Origin: Parvularculaceae bacterium
Lineage (GTDB): Bacteria; Pseudomonadota; Alphaproteobacteria; Caulobacterales; Parvularculaceae
Direction of reading: 5' to 3'
Assembly: GCA_020446945.1 (NCBI GenBank)
Contig: JAGRDS010000001.1
Location: forward strand, 314,807-378,806
DNA length: 64,000 bases
Positions 17,050 to 25,977 of this stretch are shown piece by piece; position 1 is the stretch's first letter; each line of letters begins with the position of its first letter. The position numbers were made by a program, and so were the translations under genes. The notes beneath the pieces are model-generated. The model saw only the letters and a program-made list of their open reading frames with translations. It did no database searches and was not told the DNA's origin.

Positions 17050-17115
17050 AACCGGTTTCACGCATTAACCAACACCGATTAAAAATAGAGACAATTTTTA
17101 GAATTGGGGCGTTTC

Positions 17116-17145
17116 ATCGTCCTCAGACAAAGCGCTGAGGACGAT
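17116..17145 (+). promoter_or_regulatory. Hairpin that pairs with the ribosome binding site of the 44-aa ORF
   Basis: ATCGTCCTCAG (17116-17126) and CTGAGGACGAT (17135-17145) are a perfect 11-bp inverted repeat around an 8-nt loop. The right arm contains GAGG, the only Shine-Dalgarno candidate for the ATG at 17149. When folded, the site would be hidden, giving a plausible translational switch (thermosensor, sRNA or protein target). Confidence 0.6.
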
Positions 17146-17148
17146 CTT

Positions 17149-17283
17149 ATGAGCCCCGTTGTATTTTCGTTAGTTGCTTTCATCGTTTTGATCGCCGCAG
17201 CGAGCGGCGCGCATTTTGTGGAAATCCTCGCAGCAGGCGGACGCGCGCGCCGCGGCGCGCGCATGGGACGCTTGCAGCAATAA
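17149..17283 (+). CDS. Small single-pass membrane protein, 44 aa
   Basis: ATG at 17149 with GAGG 9-12 bp upstream inside a strong hairpin. The product begins MSPVVFSLVAFIVLIAAASG, one membrane helix, followed by AHFVEILAAGG and an Arg-rich tail (RARRGARMGRLQQ). Topology, length and a Val-Glu after the helix resemble the upstream 41-aa protein, suggesting tandem paralogs. Not recognised as a known family. It is convergent with selO, whose stop lies 36 bp away. Confidence 0.5.
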   Translation: MSPVVFSLVAFIVLIAAASGAHFVEILAAGGRARRGARMGRLQQ

Positions 17284-17318
17284 GCTTTCGCGCCGGCGCG
17301 CTCGCCGGTTCCTGAAAT

Positions 17319-18776
17319 TCAAAAATTTGGCGAAGGGCGCCAAGCCGAGGCGTCAAATCCAAGGGCCGTGCGCATCATGTCGATAGACGCAAGCCTGGCG
17401 TCGAACGCCGACCAGTCATCACTTTGCGCAATCGGCGACCAGATCGCCTCAACCTCGTCGATCAGCATCGTTGTCGGCTCACCCGCGAAATAGGGATGCG
17501 CCAGGCGTTCGGGGCGCACGGGATCGAAAGAATGAAGCCTTTCCCTTAAGGTTGCAAAGTCGCTTCCTTCATAAAGCTTCGCGTTCGGACTGGCGCCCGC
17601 GCGCAAGACGGACGCCTTGCCGCAAAACCAATCGAAGAACAACCGCTCGAACGCGATTCCGGTATTTTCCATCCACTGCAACAGGGCGACGATAAATTCG
17701 AAATCCTTTTCGCCGCTCGGCGCAATGCCGAGCCTTCGAAAAAACGCCTCGATCATCGTGCGTTCGAACAACGCCGGAAAGGTTTGCAATACGGCGTTCA
17801 ACCTGTCTTCCGCAACGAGAGACACGAGCGTTCCGCCAAAACGCGAAAGGTTCCAGAGCGCCGCGTCCGGCTGGCGTCCGAAGGCGTAAAGGCCGGTCTG
17901 ATCGAAATAGGCCGCCGTGAATGAAAAATCCGTATACGGAAGAAATCGCCACGGACCGTAATCGAAACTTTCGCCTGCGACATTCATGTTATCCGTATTC
18001 AAAACGCCATGCACAAAGCCGGCCGCCATCCACTGACCGGCGAGGCGGGCGGTTCGCGCAACGACGCGCGCAAACCATTGTTCTGTACGGATTGCCTCGT
18101 CGAGCCCTGCAAGATCCGGATCGAACACCTCGATGCAATAATCGGCGAGCCTTGAAATCGAAGCGCTATCGCCCTCATAGGCGAGGCGCTGAAAGGCGCC
18201 GAAGCGGATATGGCCGTGGCCGAGCCGGACGAGAACGCAGGACCGCGTCGGCGACGGCTCGTCCTGCCGGATCAGCGCTTCGCCCGTCTCGATGATGCTG
18301 AAGGTTTTCGATGTGTAGACGCCGAGCGCCTCCAGCATCTCGGTCGCCAGAACTTCGCGCACGCCGCCCTTGAGCGTCAGCCGCCCGTCAGCCGTCCGGG
18401 AATATGGCGTGAGGCCCGAGCCCTTCGTCCCCAGATCGAGAAGCCTGTCCTGTCCGTCGCGTAATTGCGCGAACAAAAATCCGCGCCCATCGCCGATATC
18501 GGGATTGTAAGCGCGGAACTGATGGCCGTGATATCGCAGCGCGAGGGGTTCGCGGAGATTGTTTTCCAGCGGTTTGAAGCGCGCGAAATGATCGATCCAC
18601 GCCGCATCGCCAAGCGCGCCGAGGCCGACGGCGTGCGCCCAGCGGTTATTGCGGTATCGAAGGATCGCATCGGGAAAACGCGCCGGCTTGACCGGGTCGA
18701 AGAAAGGCGACGCTTCGCCTTCGCGGGCTGCGAGCGCGGCGATCTTCGGATCCGGTCTGTAAGCCGTTTTCGGCAT
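17319..18776 (-). CDS. selO: SelO/YdiU protein adenylyltransferase (pseudokinase fold)
   Basis: 485 aa. SelO has a protein-kinase fold with inverted ATP and transfers AMP to Ser, Thr or Tyr residues of target proteins, including redox enzymes. Family signatures: YHGHQFRAYNPDIGDGRGF, then DLGTKGSGLTPYSR and LKGGVREVLATEMLEALGV, GVLNTDNMNVAGESFDYGP (catalytic loop and metal-binding Asp). Length is normal for the bacterial form. The family name comes from a C-terminal selenocysteine in animals. None is expected here, and the tail is WRPSPNF. Confidence 0.93.
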   Translation of the reverse strand: MPKTAYRPDPKIAALAAREGEASPFFDPVKPARFPDAILRYRNNRWAHAVGLGALGDAAWIDHFARFKPLENNLREPLALRYHGHQFRAYNPDIGDGRGFLFAQLRDGQDRLLDLGTKGSGLTPYSRTADGRLTLKGGVREVLATEMLEALGVYTSKTFSIIETGEALIRQDEPSPTRSCVLVRLGHGHIRFGAFQRLAYEGDSASISRLADYCIEVFDPDLAGLDEAIRTEQWFARVVARTARLAGQWMAAGFVHGVLNTDNMNVAGESFDYGPWRFLPYTDFSFTAAYFDQTGLYAFGRQPDAALWNLSRFGGTLVSLVAEDRLNAVLQTFPALFERTMIEAFFRRLGIAPSGEKDFEFIVALLQWMENTGIAFERLFFDWFCGKASVLRAGASPNAKLYEGSDFATLRERLHSFDPVRPERLAHPYFAGEPTTMLIDEVEAIWSPIAQSDDWSAFDARLASIDMMRTALGFDASAWRPSPNF

Positions 18777-18913
18777 AAAACTCCATATTCGCCCGTATCT
18801 GTGCGGCGATTGTCGAGCGTTGCACGCATTTTTTGGCGGAAATTCCCGATTTTTTCTTGCGCTTGCGAAGGTCTTCGCGCATTCACCGCCGCTTGAAGTA
18901 CAGGTGCGAATTT

Positions 18914-20170
18914 ATGGCGAGAGACAGCGCCCCGCAAACGAAAGTCGGCCCGGACGGCGTAAATGCGCTGGGCATTGAGGATATCGAAGCCGCCGCAGCG
19001 CAGCTTGAAGGGCGCGTGATGCGAACGCCGCTTGTGAAGGCGGAGAAACTGTCTGCGCTGACGGGCGCCGATCTGTGGCTGAAACTCGAAAGCCTTCAAT
19101 ATACGGGCGCGTTTAAAGAACGCGGCGCGCTCGTCAAACTGCTCAAGCTTTCCGACGATGAGAAAAAGCGTGGCGTTATCGCGGCGTCCGCCGGCAATCA
19201 TGCGCAGGGCGTCGCGCGCCACGCCAAAGCGCTCGGCGTTCCGGCGACCATCGTCATGCCGGCGACGACGCCTGACATCAAAATACGTCAAACGCGCGCG
19301 TTCGGCGCCGAAGTCATTCTCGCCGGCCACGCCTTTGACGAGGCGCGAGAGTGCGCCGACCAGATTTGCGCGGAGCGAAATCTCGTATTCGTCCACCCGT
19401 TCGACGATCCGGACATCATGGCGGGCCAAGGCACAATCGCGCTCGAGATGATCGAGGACGGCCCGCATTTCGACGTCCTGCTGGCGCCGATCGGCGGCGG
19501 CGGCCTGATTTCAGGCATGGCGGTCGCTGCCAAGGCGAAGTCGCCCGGGACGGAAATCATCGGCGTTCAGACCGAACTGTTCCCATCGATGAAAAACGCG
19601 CTGGACGGCGGCGGACGAAAGGTCGGCGGCAACACGCTGGCCGAAGGGATCGCCGTCAAGGAAGCGGGCCAGTTGACGCGCCGCATCGTTGAGGCGCTGG
19701 TCGATGAAATCGTTCTGGTCGGCGAAAGGGCGCTTGAACGCTCGCTCAGCCTTTTGATGAATGAACAAAAGGCGCTCGTCGAGGGGGCCGGCGCGGCGGG
19801 GCTCGCCGCCGTCCTTTCCGATCCGGCGCGGTTCGCCGGACGCACGGTCGGCATGGTGCTTTGCGGCGGCAATATCGATACGCGGCTCTTGTCGATGATC
19901 CTGATGCGCGATCTTGCAAGATCGGGACGCCTCGCGCGCCTGCGCGTGCAATTGCTCGACGCGCCCGGACAATTGGTTCGCGTCGCGACAATCATCGCGG
20001 AACAGGATGGAAACGTCATCGATGTCGGCCACCATCGGACATATTCCGATCTTCCCGCCAAAATGACCTGCATGGATGTGACGATCGACACGCAGGGGCA
20101 GGACCATCTGGACCGGATCATCGGCGATTTGCGCCGCGCCGGCTATGAAGTCGAAATCGCCGCCTACTAG
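18914..20170 (+). CDS. ilvA: Threonine ammonia-lyase (threonine dehydratase)
   Basis: 418 aa from the ATG at 18914 (an upstream in-frame ATG at 18833 gives a low-complexity extension). PLP enzyme converting threonine to 2-oxobutanoate and ammonia. The PLP lysine is in SLQYTGAFKERGAL. SAGNHAQGVARHA and the Gly-rich phosphate-binding loop GGGGLISGMAVAAK follow. A C-terminal regulatory ACT-like domain starts near residue 345 (LDAPGQLVRVATIIAEQDGNVIDVGHHR). This layout fits the allosteric short form. Whether it serves isoleucine synthesis or catabolism cannot be told from context. Confidence 0.9.
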   Translation: MARDSAPQTKVGPDGVNALGIEDIEAAAAQLEGRVMRTPLVKAEKLSALTGADLWLKLESLQYTGAFKERGALVKLLKLSDDEKKRGVIAASAGNHAQGVARHAKALGVPATIVMPATTPDIKIRQTRAFGAEVILAGHAFDEARECADQICAERNLVFVHPFDDPDIMAGQGTIALEMIEDGPHFDVLLAPIGGGGLISGMAVAAKAKSPGTEIIGVQTELFPSMKNALDGGGRKVGGNTLAEGIAVKEAGQLTRRIVEALVDEIVLVGERALERSLSLLMNEQKALVEGAGAAGLAAVLSDPARFAGRTVGMVLCGGNIDTRLLSMILMRDLARSGRLARLRVQLLDAPGQLVRVATIIAEQDGNVIDVGHHRTYSDLPAKMTCMDVTIDTQGQDHLDRIIGDLRRAGYEVEIAAY

Positions 20171-20256
20171 CGCGCTGTTCACAGTATGGGCGAAAGCGAT
20201 TGAACTGCCGCTCTCAAGGCTTATCTTAACAGGCAGGTTTAGAGGAGGGCGGGCGT

Positions 20257-21768
20257 ATGTTCGCGAAAGACGAAAGGCGTTCGCGCCTGTCGGCCTGCGC
20301 GGTCCTGGCCTTTGCAGCCATTATTGCGGCGTTCCTGGGCGTCAGCGCGGCGCAGAATGCGCCTGCGCCGCGAACAGCGGTCGTGCTCGACATAGAAGGG
20401 CCGGTGACGCCGGCGAACGCGCAATATCTCGCGCGCGAGATCGGCAAGGCGTCGAGCGCCGGCAAGGAGCTCATCGTCATTGAAATCGACACGCCGGGCG
20501 GGCTCGTCGATTCGATGAAGACGATCATCAAGGCGATACTCGCCTCGCAAACCCCGGTCGTCACCTATGTATCTCCGCAAGGCGCGCGATCGGCGTCGGC
20601 CGGACTTTACATCATGTATGCGGCGCACGTGTCCGCAATGGCGCCCAATACAAATACGGGCGCGGCGACGCCGGTCGAACTCGGCGGTGCGCCCAGCGAC
20701 GAAAACCCTTTTGAAAAGGAACGGCCCGGAACTCAAAAGCCTTCAGATCCTGAGCCCGCTTCGGACGGCGGCGCACCGGCGAACGCCGGCGAAACGCAGG
20801 ACGCGGCGCCCGGCGCGGCGGACAATGCGGAACAGGCCGCCCCACTCGGCAATGCGGATGCGCTGCGCGCGAAAATCATGAACGATTCGGTCGCATATAT
20901 TCGTTCGCTTGCGGAAGAACGCGGACGCAACGCCGACTGGGCCGAGAAGGCCGTGCGGCAGGCCGCCTCCGTAACGAGCCGCGAAGCGCTGGAGCTCGGC
21001 GTAATCGATCTTATCGCCGACGACCTTGACGACCTTCTCGTCAGGATCGACGGGCTGGCGGTGAATACGGTCGCCGGCGAGAAAGTCGTGGCGACAAAAA
21101 ACATTGCGATCGAACGCATCGCCCCGACATTCATCGAAAAAATACTGGGGTTTATCGCCGATCCGAATGTCGCGGTTATTTTGATGTCGCTCGCGACGAC
21201 CGGCATCATCATTGAAATGTGGAACCCGGGTTCGATTTTCCCCGGCGCCGTCGGCGCGCTCTGTCTCGTCCTCGGGCTCTACGCCTTTCAGGTGCTTCCG
21301 TTCAACTGGCTTGGCGCCGTCCTGATGGGCGTCGGCGCGATCTTGATCCTTGTCGAGATGTTTACGCCGACATTCGGGCTTTCCGGGCTTGCGGGCCTCG
21401 TTGTGTTCGCATCCGGCATGTATCTGATTTTTCCGGAAGGGTTCCGCGTTTCGACCGGGCTGATTTTGACCGTTGTCGGCGCTTTCGGGGCCTTTCTCGC
21501 ACTTGTTTTCATCGCTGTCGTCGGCTCGCGGAGCCACGGCCCGATGATCGGCGCCGAAGCCATTCGGCGGCGCGAGGGCGTTGTCGATGACTGGGACGGA
21601 AAGGACGGCTGGGTGATTATCGAGGGCGAGCGATGGCGCGCGCGCGCGGACAAGCCGCTGCAAAAGGGGGACAAGGTCAAAGTTGTCGAAATCGACGGCC
21701 TGGTTCTCGTCGTAAAACAGGCCAAGGCGCCGGGCCTGCTCGGCGCCATTCAGCCGAAGGAGGCGTAA
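20257..21768 (+). CDS. NfeD-family membrane serine protease (long form)
   Basis: 503 aa. A signal/anchor helix near residues 12-30, then a ClpP-like serine protease domain with EIDTPGGLVDSMKTII and GARSASAGLYIMYAAHVSAMAPN (nucleophile Ser, catalytic Lys later). An unusual Pro/Ala/Asp-rich insert (about 145-205) interrupts the domain. Four membrane helices and a C-terminal OB-fold NfeD domain follow (VKVVEIDGLVLVVKQ). Long NfeD proteins cleave the C-terminal region of partner stomatins. Here a short NfeD gene and a slipin gene lie directly downstream, the classical stomatin operon. Confidence 0.9.
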   Translation: MFAKDERRSRLSACAVLAFAAIIAAFLGVSAAQNAPAPRTAVVLDIEGPVTPANAQYLAREIGKASSAGKELIVIEIDTPGGLVDSMKTIIKAILASQTPVVTYVSPQGARSASAGLYIMYAAHVSAMAPNTNTGAATPVELGGAPSDENPFEKERPGTQKPSDPEPASDGGAPANAGETQDAAPGAADNAEQAAPLGNADALRAKIMNDSVAYIRSLAEERGRNADWAEKAVRQAASVTSREALELGVIDLIADDLDDLLVRIDGLAVNTVAGEKVVATKNIAIERIAPTFIEKILGFIADPNVAVILMSLATTGIIIEMWNPGSIFPGAVGALCLVLGLYAFQVLPFNWLGAVLMGVGAILILVEMFTPTFGLSGLAGLVVFASGMYLIFPEGFRVSTGLILTVVGAFGAFLALVFIAVVGSRSHGPMIGAEAIRRREGVVDDWDGKDGWVIIEGERWRARADKPLQKGDKVKVVEIDGLVLVVKQAKAPGLLGAIQPKEA

Positions 21769-21775
21769 GCGCGCG

Positions 21776-22102
21776 ATGGGCCGTGTCGAGACTATCGCCG
21801 GCGTGTTGTTTTCGCCGTTCTCCGTCGCGCTCGCCGCCGGTTTCGTTTTCATCCTTCTCGTCCATATAGCAGCGCGCATTCTTTCGCCGCGATCTGCGCT
21901 GTTTCGCGTCGGCGCGCCTGCTGGCGATACGCGCGCTGAAGTCGTCGACTGGGCCGGCGGCGCAGGTTATGTGACGGCGGATGGAGAATTGTGGCGGGCG
22001 TCGTCGAAATCGAGCCTGTCGCCCGGCGATGAAGTGCGCATAAAGTCCGTGAAGGGACTGACCCTTGAGGTGACGCGCGTTAAAACAGGGCGCGGCGGTT
22101 AA
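21776..22102 (+). CDS. Short NfeD-like OB-fold protein
   Basis: 108 aa. One membrane helix near residues 15-35, then an OB-fold resembling the NfeD C-terminal domain: AEVVDWAGGAGYVTADGELWRASSKSSLSPGDEVRIKSVKGLTLEV. It begins 7 bp after the long NfeD gene and 33 bp before the slipin gene, so all three are one operon. Soluble OB-domains of this type bind slipin in archaeal and bacterial examples. It could be a duplicate of the upstream C-terminal domain. Confidence 0.8.
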   Translation: MGRVETIAGVLFSPFSVALAAGFVFILLVHIAARILSPRSALFRVGAPAGDTRAEVVDWAGGAGYVTADGELWRASSKSSLSPGDEVRIKSVKGLTLEVTRVKTGRGG

Positions 22103-22135
22103 ACGCCCCCGCCGCAAACCGCGAAGGAGACGATA

Positions 22136-22888
22136 ATGCCCGGTTTAGGATTTATAGGAGTACTCTTTTTCCTGCTTTTTGTCGCTATTCCGGCGATCGT
22201 CAAAATCATGCGGGAATACGAGCGCGCCGTCGTCTTCACGCTCGGCCGCGTCGCCAAACGCGCCATGGGCCCCGGCATAGTCATCATCATACCGATCATC
22301 CAGCAGATGCGCAAAGTCGATATGCGCACGCTCGTCCATGACGTGCCGACGCAGGACGTCATCAGCCAGGACAACGTCTCAGTGAAAGTGAACGCTGTAA
22401 TCTACTATCGCGTCGTCGATGCGGTCCGCGCCGTCGTTCAGGTCGAGAACTACATGGCCGCGACGAGCCAGCTTGCCCAGACAACCCTTCGATCGGTTCT
22501 CGGCAAACACGACCTCGATGAAATGCTCCAGGAGCGCGAAAAGCTCAACAAGGATATTCAGGAAATCCTCGACCATCAGACGGAGGCCTGGGGGATCAAG
22601 GTTTCGAACGTCGAGATCAAACATGTCGATGTTGCGCCGGAAATGATCCGCGCCATCGCCAAGCAGGCCGAAGCCGAACGCGAACGCCGCGCGAAAATTA
22701 TTTCCGCCGACGGCGAACAGCAGGCGGCGGCCAAGCTTTCCGAAGCCGCGAATATTCTGGCGACCTCGCCCGGCGCGATGGAACTGCGTTATCTCGGCGC
22801 CTTGCAGGAAATCGCGTCCGACAGGACGAATACGATCGTTTTTCCGTTCTCGATTGCAGATCTCGCAAAAACGCTGGCCTCGCGCTGA
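22136..22888 (+). CDS. Slipin (stomatin/SPFH-domain protein)
   Basis: 250 aa. An N-terminal membrane-associated hydrophobic stretch (about 4-20) is followed by the Band 7 domain: EYERAVVFTLGRV, VPTQDVISQDNVSVKVNAVIYYRV, then TLRSVLGKHDLDEMLQERE. The coiled-coil region is rich in EAERERRAKIISADGEQQAA. Slipins form oligomers on the membrane and are thought to organise lipid or protein microdomains and to be processed by NfeD. Confidence 0.92.
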   Translation: MPGLGFIGVLFFLLFVAIPAIVKIMREYERAVVFTLGRVAKRAMGPGIVIIIPIIQQMRKVDMRTLVHDVPTQDVISQDNVSVKVNAVIYYRVVDAVRAVVQVENYMAATSQLAQTTLRSVLGKHDLDEMLQEREKLNKDIQEILDHQTEAWGIKVSNVEIKHVDVAPEMIRAIAKQAEAERERRAKIISADGEQQAAAKLSEAANILATSPGAMELRYLGALQEIASDRTNTIVFPFSIADLAKTLASR

Positions 22889-23049
22889 CGAATTGTTGAA
22901 TCGCCGCAACACCGCGGGAAAACTCGTGAGTTTCCTTCCTCGAATTGGCTAAAACCCGGCGGATTCGGCTCGCTAACGCGCTCGCCTGCGCATAATCTGG
23001 CCTCTCATAATGATAAACGCCTCTTTTATGGGGCGATAAGGGAGGATCT

Positions 23050-25416
23050 ATGACCAAACGGCTTTTGGCGAAAGCCTCGATTCTAGCTCTTGCCGTCTGC
23101 GCTCCGGGTGCGGCCATGGCGCAAGGAGCGGCCGGCGCGCTGCGCGATGAAATACTCGTGACGGCGACAAAGAAAGCCGACGCGGAAAATGTTCAGGACG
23201 TGCCGCTGGCGATCACCGCCTATGGCGCCGAACAGCTGGCTGCGCTGAAGGTGCGCGACCTTTCAAGCCTCAGCTATTCGATGCCGAACGTTTCGCTTGA
23301 CGACGTCGGAACCTCGCGCGGCGTCGCGAACTTTGCGGTGCGCGGCCTAGGCATCAACTCATCGATCCCCTCGATTGATCCGGCTGTCGGCGTATTCGTC
23401 GACGGCATATATCTCGGCGTGAACGGCGGCGTCGTCCTCGATATTTTCGATCTGGAATCGATCGAGGTGCTTCGCGGACCGCAGGGCATTCTCTTCGGCC
23501 GCAACGTGACCGGCGGCGCGGTGCTTATAAATACGAAAAAACCTGGCGACGAATGGGCGGTTGACGCAAAACTCGCCGCGGAAACGGGCGCGCGCGGGAC
23601 CGGCATGAACTATTACGCCATGGGTTCGGTCGGCGGTCCGATTATCGAGGACACGCTGAGAGCCAAGCTCGCAGTCTATTACAACAGCGACAATGGCTGG
23701 TTTAAGAACTATCTCGGCGGTCCCGTTCCCAACGCGGTTGCAAACGCGGCTTTCGGCCCTGCGACCGGCGCGCTCGTGGCCGGCCCCGGCGTCGACGATT
23801 TTGAAGATTTCGGCGCAGCGGAAATGATTATTTTCCGGCCTTCGATTTACTGGACGCCCGGCGACGCTTTCGAACTGACCGTGCGCTATGAGCATGGCGA
23901 ATCCGACAGCGACGGCCCGGCCTCGCAGAACCACACCAACGGCGCCGGCGTCACGAACCTGTTTTTCACCGCGCCGCGCGACAGCTTCATTTTTTCGGTC
24001 GATGAACGAGGTTTTGCCAAAGCGACGTGGCAACAGATATTCACGGAAGCGCGGATAGACCTCGGCTCGCTCGGCGTCGTGACCAATATCGCGGGCTGGC
24101 GCGATTATGAATCGCGCACGCGCAGCGATATCGATGCGACGCCGCTTCACCTGTTCCACGCCGACTCAACGACGGATCAGGATCAGTATTCGGAGGAAAT
24201 CCGCTGGAACAATCGTCTTTTCGACCGGATCGATGCAACGCTCGGGTTTTACTATTTCACGCAGGATATCGCCTATAACGAAATCAGATCGCTCGTCGGC
24301 GGCGCTGCGTTCTTCAATGGCGGCGGCGTTCAGGAACAAAAATCCTGGGCCGGTTTCGGCCAGTTCGATATCGACCTTTCGGAACGTTTCACGATCAACC
24401 TCGGTGCACGTTACACGCGCGAGGAAAAAGCCGTCGTAATTTCCAACCTCCTGCTGAACCGGACGTCCTGCGACGTGCGGATCGCCGGCTCGTGTTCGGA
24501 AGATTTCGTCAGCGACGACAGCTGGAATAACTTTACGCCTAAAGTCGGGTTTGAGTGGCGTCCGGTCGATGATTTTAATGTCTATGCGCACTGGACGCAG
24601 GGCGTACGATCGGGCGGCTACAATTTCCGCAACACGTCGCAGAATTCCATTCCGTTCGTACCGAACCCGGCGCCGCCGCCGACTTTCGTTCCGAACCCGT
24701 CATTCGATCCCCTGTTCCTGCCGGGTCCGTTTGACGAAGAAAAGGTCAACGCCTACGAAATCGGGTTCAAGGCGCAACCCGCCGACGGCCGGGCGACAAT
24801 TAACGCTGCGTTTTTCGTCAACGACGTCAGCAACATGCAGCGGGAATTGAACCTTTCCGATCCGGCGCTCGGCGTGACGCAGGTTATCGTCAACTCGGCC
24901 GACGCCACGATCTGGGGCATCGAATTCGAAACGCAGGTCGCCCTGACCGATAATTTCATCCTGCTCGGAAATATCGGCCACACTGAGGGCAATTACGACA
25001 AAATCCTGTTTGACATCGGCTTCCCGGCTGTCAGTCCGGGCGTCGTCGACGATGCGGATTTGCGCCTTGAGATTCCGCGCCTCGCGCCGTGGACATACGG
25101 CGTTGGCTTTGTCCATACCTTGCCGCTCAGCGATAGCGTCCATGTCGATACGCGGTTCAATTATTCGCATCGCGATATGTCGTTCTACACCGACAATAAT
25201 CTCGGTTCGCTCAACGAGGTGGACCTCATCGACGCGAGCATCGCGCTGAATTTCGGCCGTGCGGTATTCTCGATTTACGGCAGGAATCTCGCCAACGAAG
25301 TCAATTTCGGCGGCGACACCCAATTGCCCGCCCTGCCGTCGCCTCTGGCCGGCGGCAGCTTCGCGCCGCTCGCAAAGGGCCGCCGTGTCGGCATTGAGCT
25401 GCAACTCGGCTTTTAA
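23050..25416 (+). CDS. TonB-dependent outer-membrane receptor
   Basis: 788 aa, ATG with GGGAGG upstream. Signal peptide of about 25 aa (KASILALAVCAPGAAMAQ), then a TonB box-like EILVTATKKADA and a plug domain with VRGLGINSSIPS and VLRGPQGILFGRNVTGGAVLINTKKP. A 22-strand barrel ends in the aromatic residue of LQLGF. The ligand (siderophore, vitamin or carbohydrate) is not evident, and no periplasmic binding or ABC gene is adjacent. It is followed by a strong terminator, so it is probably monocistronic. Confidence 0.9.
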   Translation: MTKRLLAKASILALAVCAPGAAMAQGAAGALRDEILVTATKKADAENVQDVPLAITAYGAEQLAALKVRDLSSLSYSMPNVSLDDVGTSRGVANFAVRGLGINSSIPSIDPAVGVFVDGIYLGVNGGVVLDIFDLESIEVLRGPQGILFGRNVTGGAVLINTKKPGDEWAVDAKLAAETGARGTGMNYYAMGSVGGPIIEDTLRAKLAVYYNSDNGWFKNYLGGPVPNAVANAAFGPATGALVAGPGVDDFEDFGAAEMIIFRPSIYWTPGDAFELTVRYEHGESDSDGPASQNHTNGAGVTNLFFTAPRDSFIFSVDERGFAKATWQQIFTEARIDLGSLGVVTNIAGWRDYESRTRSDIDATPLHLFHADSTTDQDQYSEEIRWNNRLFDRIDATLGFYYFTQDIAYNEIRSLVGGAAFFNGGGVQEQKSWAGFGQFDIDLSERFTINLGARYTREEKAVVISNLLLNRTSCDVRIAGSCSEDFVSDDSWNNFTPKVGFEWRPVDDFNVYAHWTQGVRSGGYNFRNTSQNSIPFVPNPAPPPTFVPNPSFDPLFLPGPFDEEKVNAYEIGFKAQPADGRATINAAFFVNDVSNMQRELNLSDPALGVTQVIVNSADATIWGIEFETQVALTDNFILLGNIGHTEGNYDKILFDIGFPAVSPGVVDDADLRLEIPRLAPWTYGVGFVHTLPLSDSVHVDTRFNYSHRDMSFYTDNNLGSLNEVDLIDASIALNFGRAVFSIYGRNLANEVNFGGDTQLPALPSPLAGGSFAPLAKGRRVGIELQLGF

Positions 25417-25442
25417 AAAAAGTCCGCCGGATCGAAATATCA

Positions 25443-25470
25443 GCCCCCGCTTCGGCGGGGGCTTTTCTTT
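25443..25470 (+). terminator. Rho-independent terminator after the TonB receptor
   Basis: GCCCCCGC, a TTCG tetraloop and GCGGGGGC form a perfect 8-bp stem followed by TTTTCTTT. It lies 27 bp after the receptor stop and 4 bp before the tusA-like ORF, so tusA needs its own start signal or read-through. Confidence 0.9.
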
Positions 25471-25473
25471 CGC

Positions 25474-25776
25474 ATGCGGGAAATGGCAAATCGAGGCGTG
25501 GACGACGCCGCGAACGCCCCTTTTCCGCCCGCCGATATCGTTATCGATGCGCGCGGGCTCACCTGCCCCCTCCCCGTTATCCGGATGGAGGCGGCGCTGC
25601 GGCGGCTCGCGCCAGGCGGCGATGTCAGGATCATAACGGACGATCCGCTCGCCGCCGTTGATATTCCCCATTTCGCCCGGATCGGCGGCCATAATTGCCG
25701 ACGCCTCGTAGGGACCGGCGAAATTTGCGTCTTTCTGGTCACGCGGGGCGAAAATCGGCCCCTGGAAAAGGGTTGA
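25474..25776 (+). CDS. TusA-family sulfurtransferase
   Basis: 100 aa as drawn; ATG 25483 is an alternative start and neither has a clear binding site. TusA fold with the CPxP signature in DARGLTCPLPVIRMEAAL, where the Cys would carry the persulfide. The rest, GDVRIITDDPLAAVDIPHF and a C-terminal VFLVTRG, fits TusA/SirA. Family members relay sulfur in tRNA thiolation or in sulfur trafficking. Specific pathway unknown. It directly follows the terminator of the preceding gene. Confidence 0.78.
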   Translation: MREMANRGVDDAANAPFPPADIVIDARGLTCPLPVIRMEAALRRLAPGGDVRIITDDPLAAVDIPHFARIGGHNCRRLVGTGEICVFLVTRGENRPLEKG

Positions 25777-25872
25777 ATTCCGCCCCGCCGCGCACTCCTT
25801 CACCTATTTGTTTTCGGACGTGGTAAAGGTTAATGTAGCGTAAGCGGCGCGCGCGTGGTCTAGTCTTCGGGA

Positions 25873-25977
25873 ATGCTCCAGGAGCCGGACGCCAAGCGCC
25901 GCGACGGCGCCCTCTGGGCGGCGCAGCCGGGTATGAGCAAGCGTTTGGGGAACGCCTGGGGAGTCGAGGGGTTATGA
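25873..25977 (+). other. Possible 34-codon upstream ORF coupled to the Sel1 gene
   Basis: An ATG-initiated frame (MLQEPDAKRRDGALWAAQ...) ends in TGA at 25975-25977, overlapping the ATG at 25974 of the Sel1 gene. It could be a coupled leader or chance. There is no recognisable protein, and the binding site is weak. Kept as a low-confidence regulatory candidate. Confidence 0.25.

Noticed and set aside
18377..19468. A 363-codon minus-strand frame spanning selO and ilvA
   Set aside because: It reads as the antisense of the ilvA product with no domain; both real genes are clear on their own strands.
22900..23049. Sigma-70 promoter for the TonB receptor
   Set aside because: AT-rich hexamers occur but no pair has acceptable spacing; also no Fur-like 19-bp palindrome is visible.
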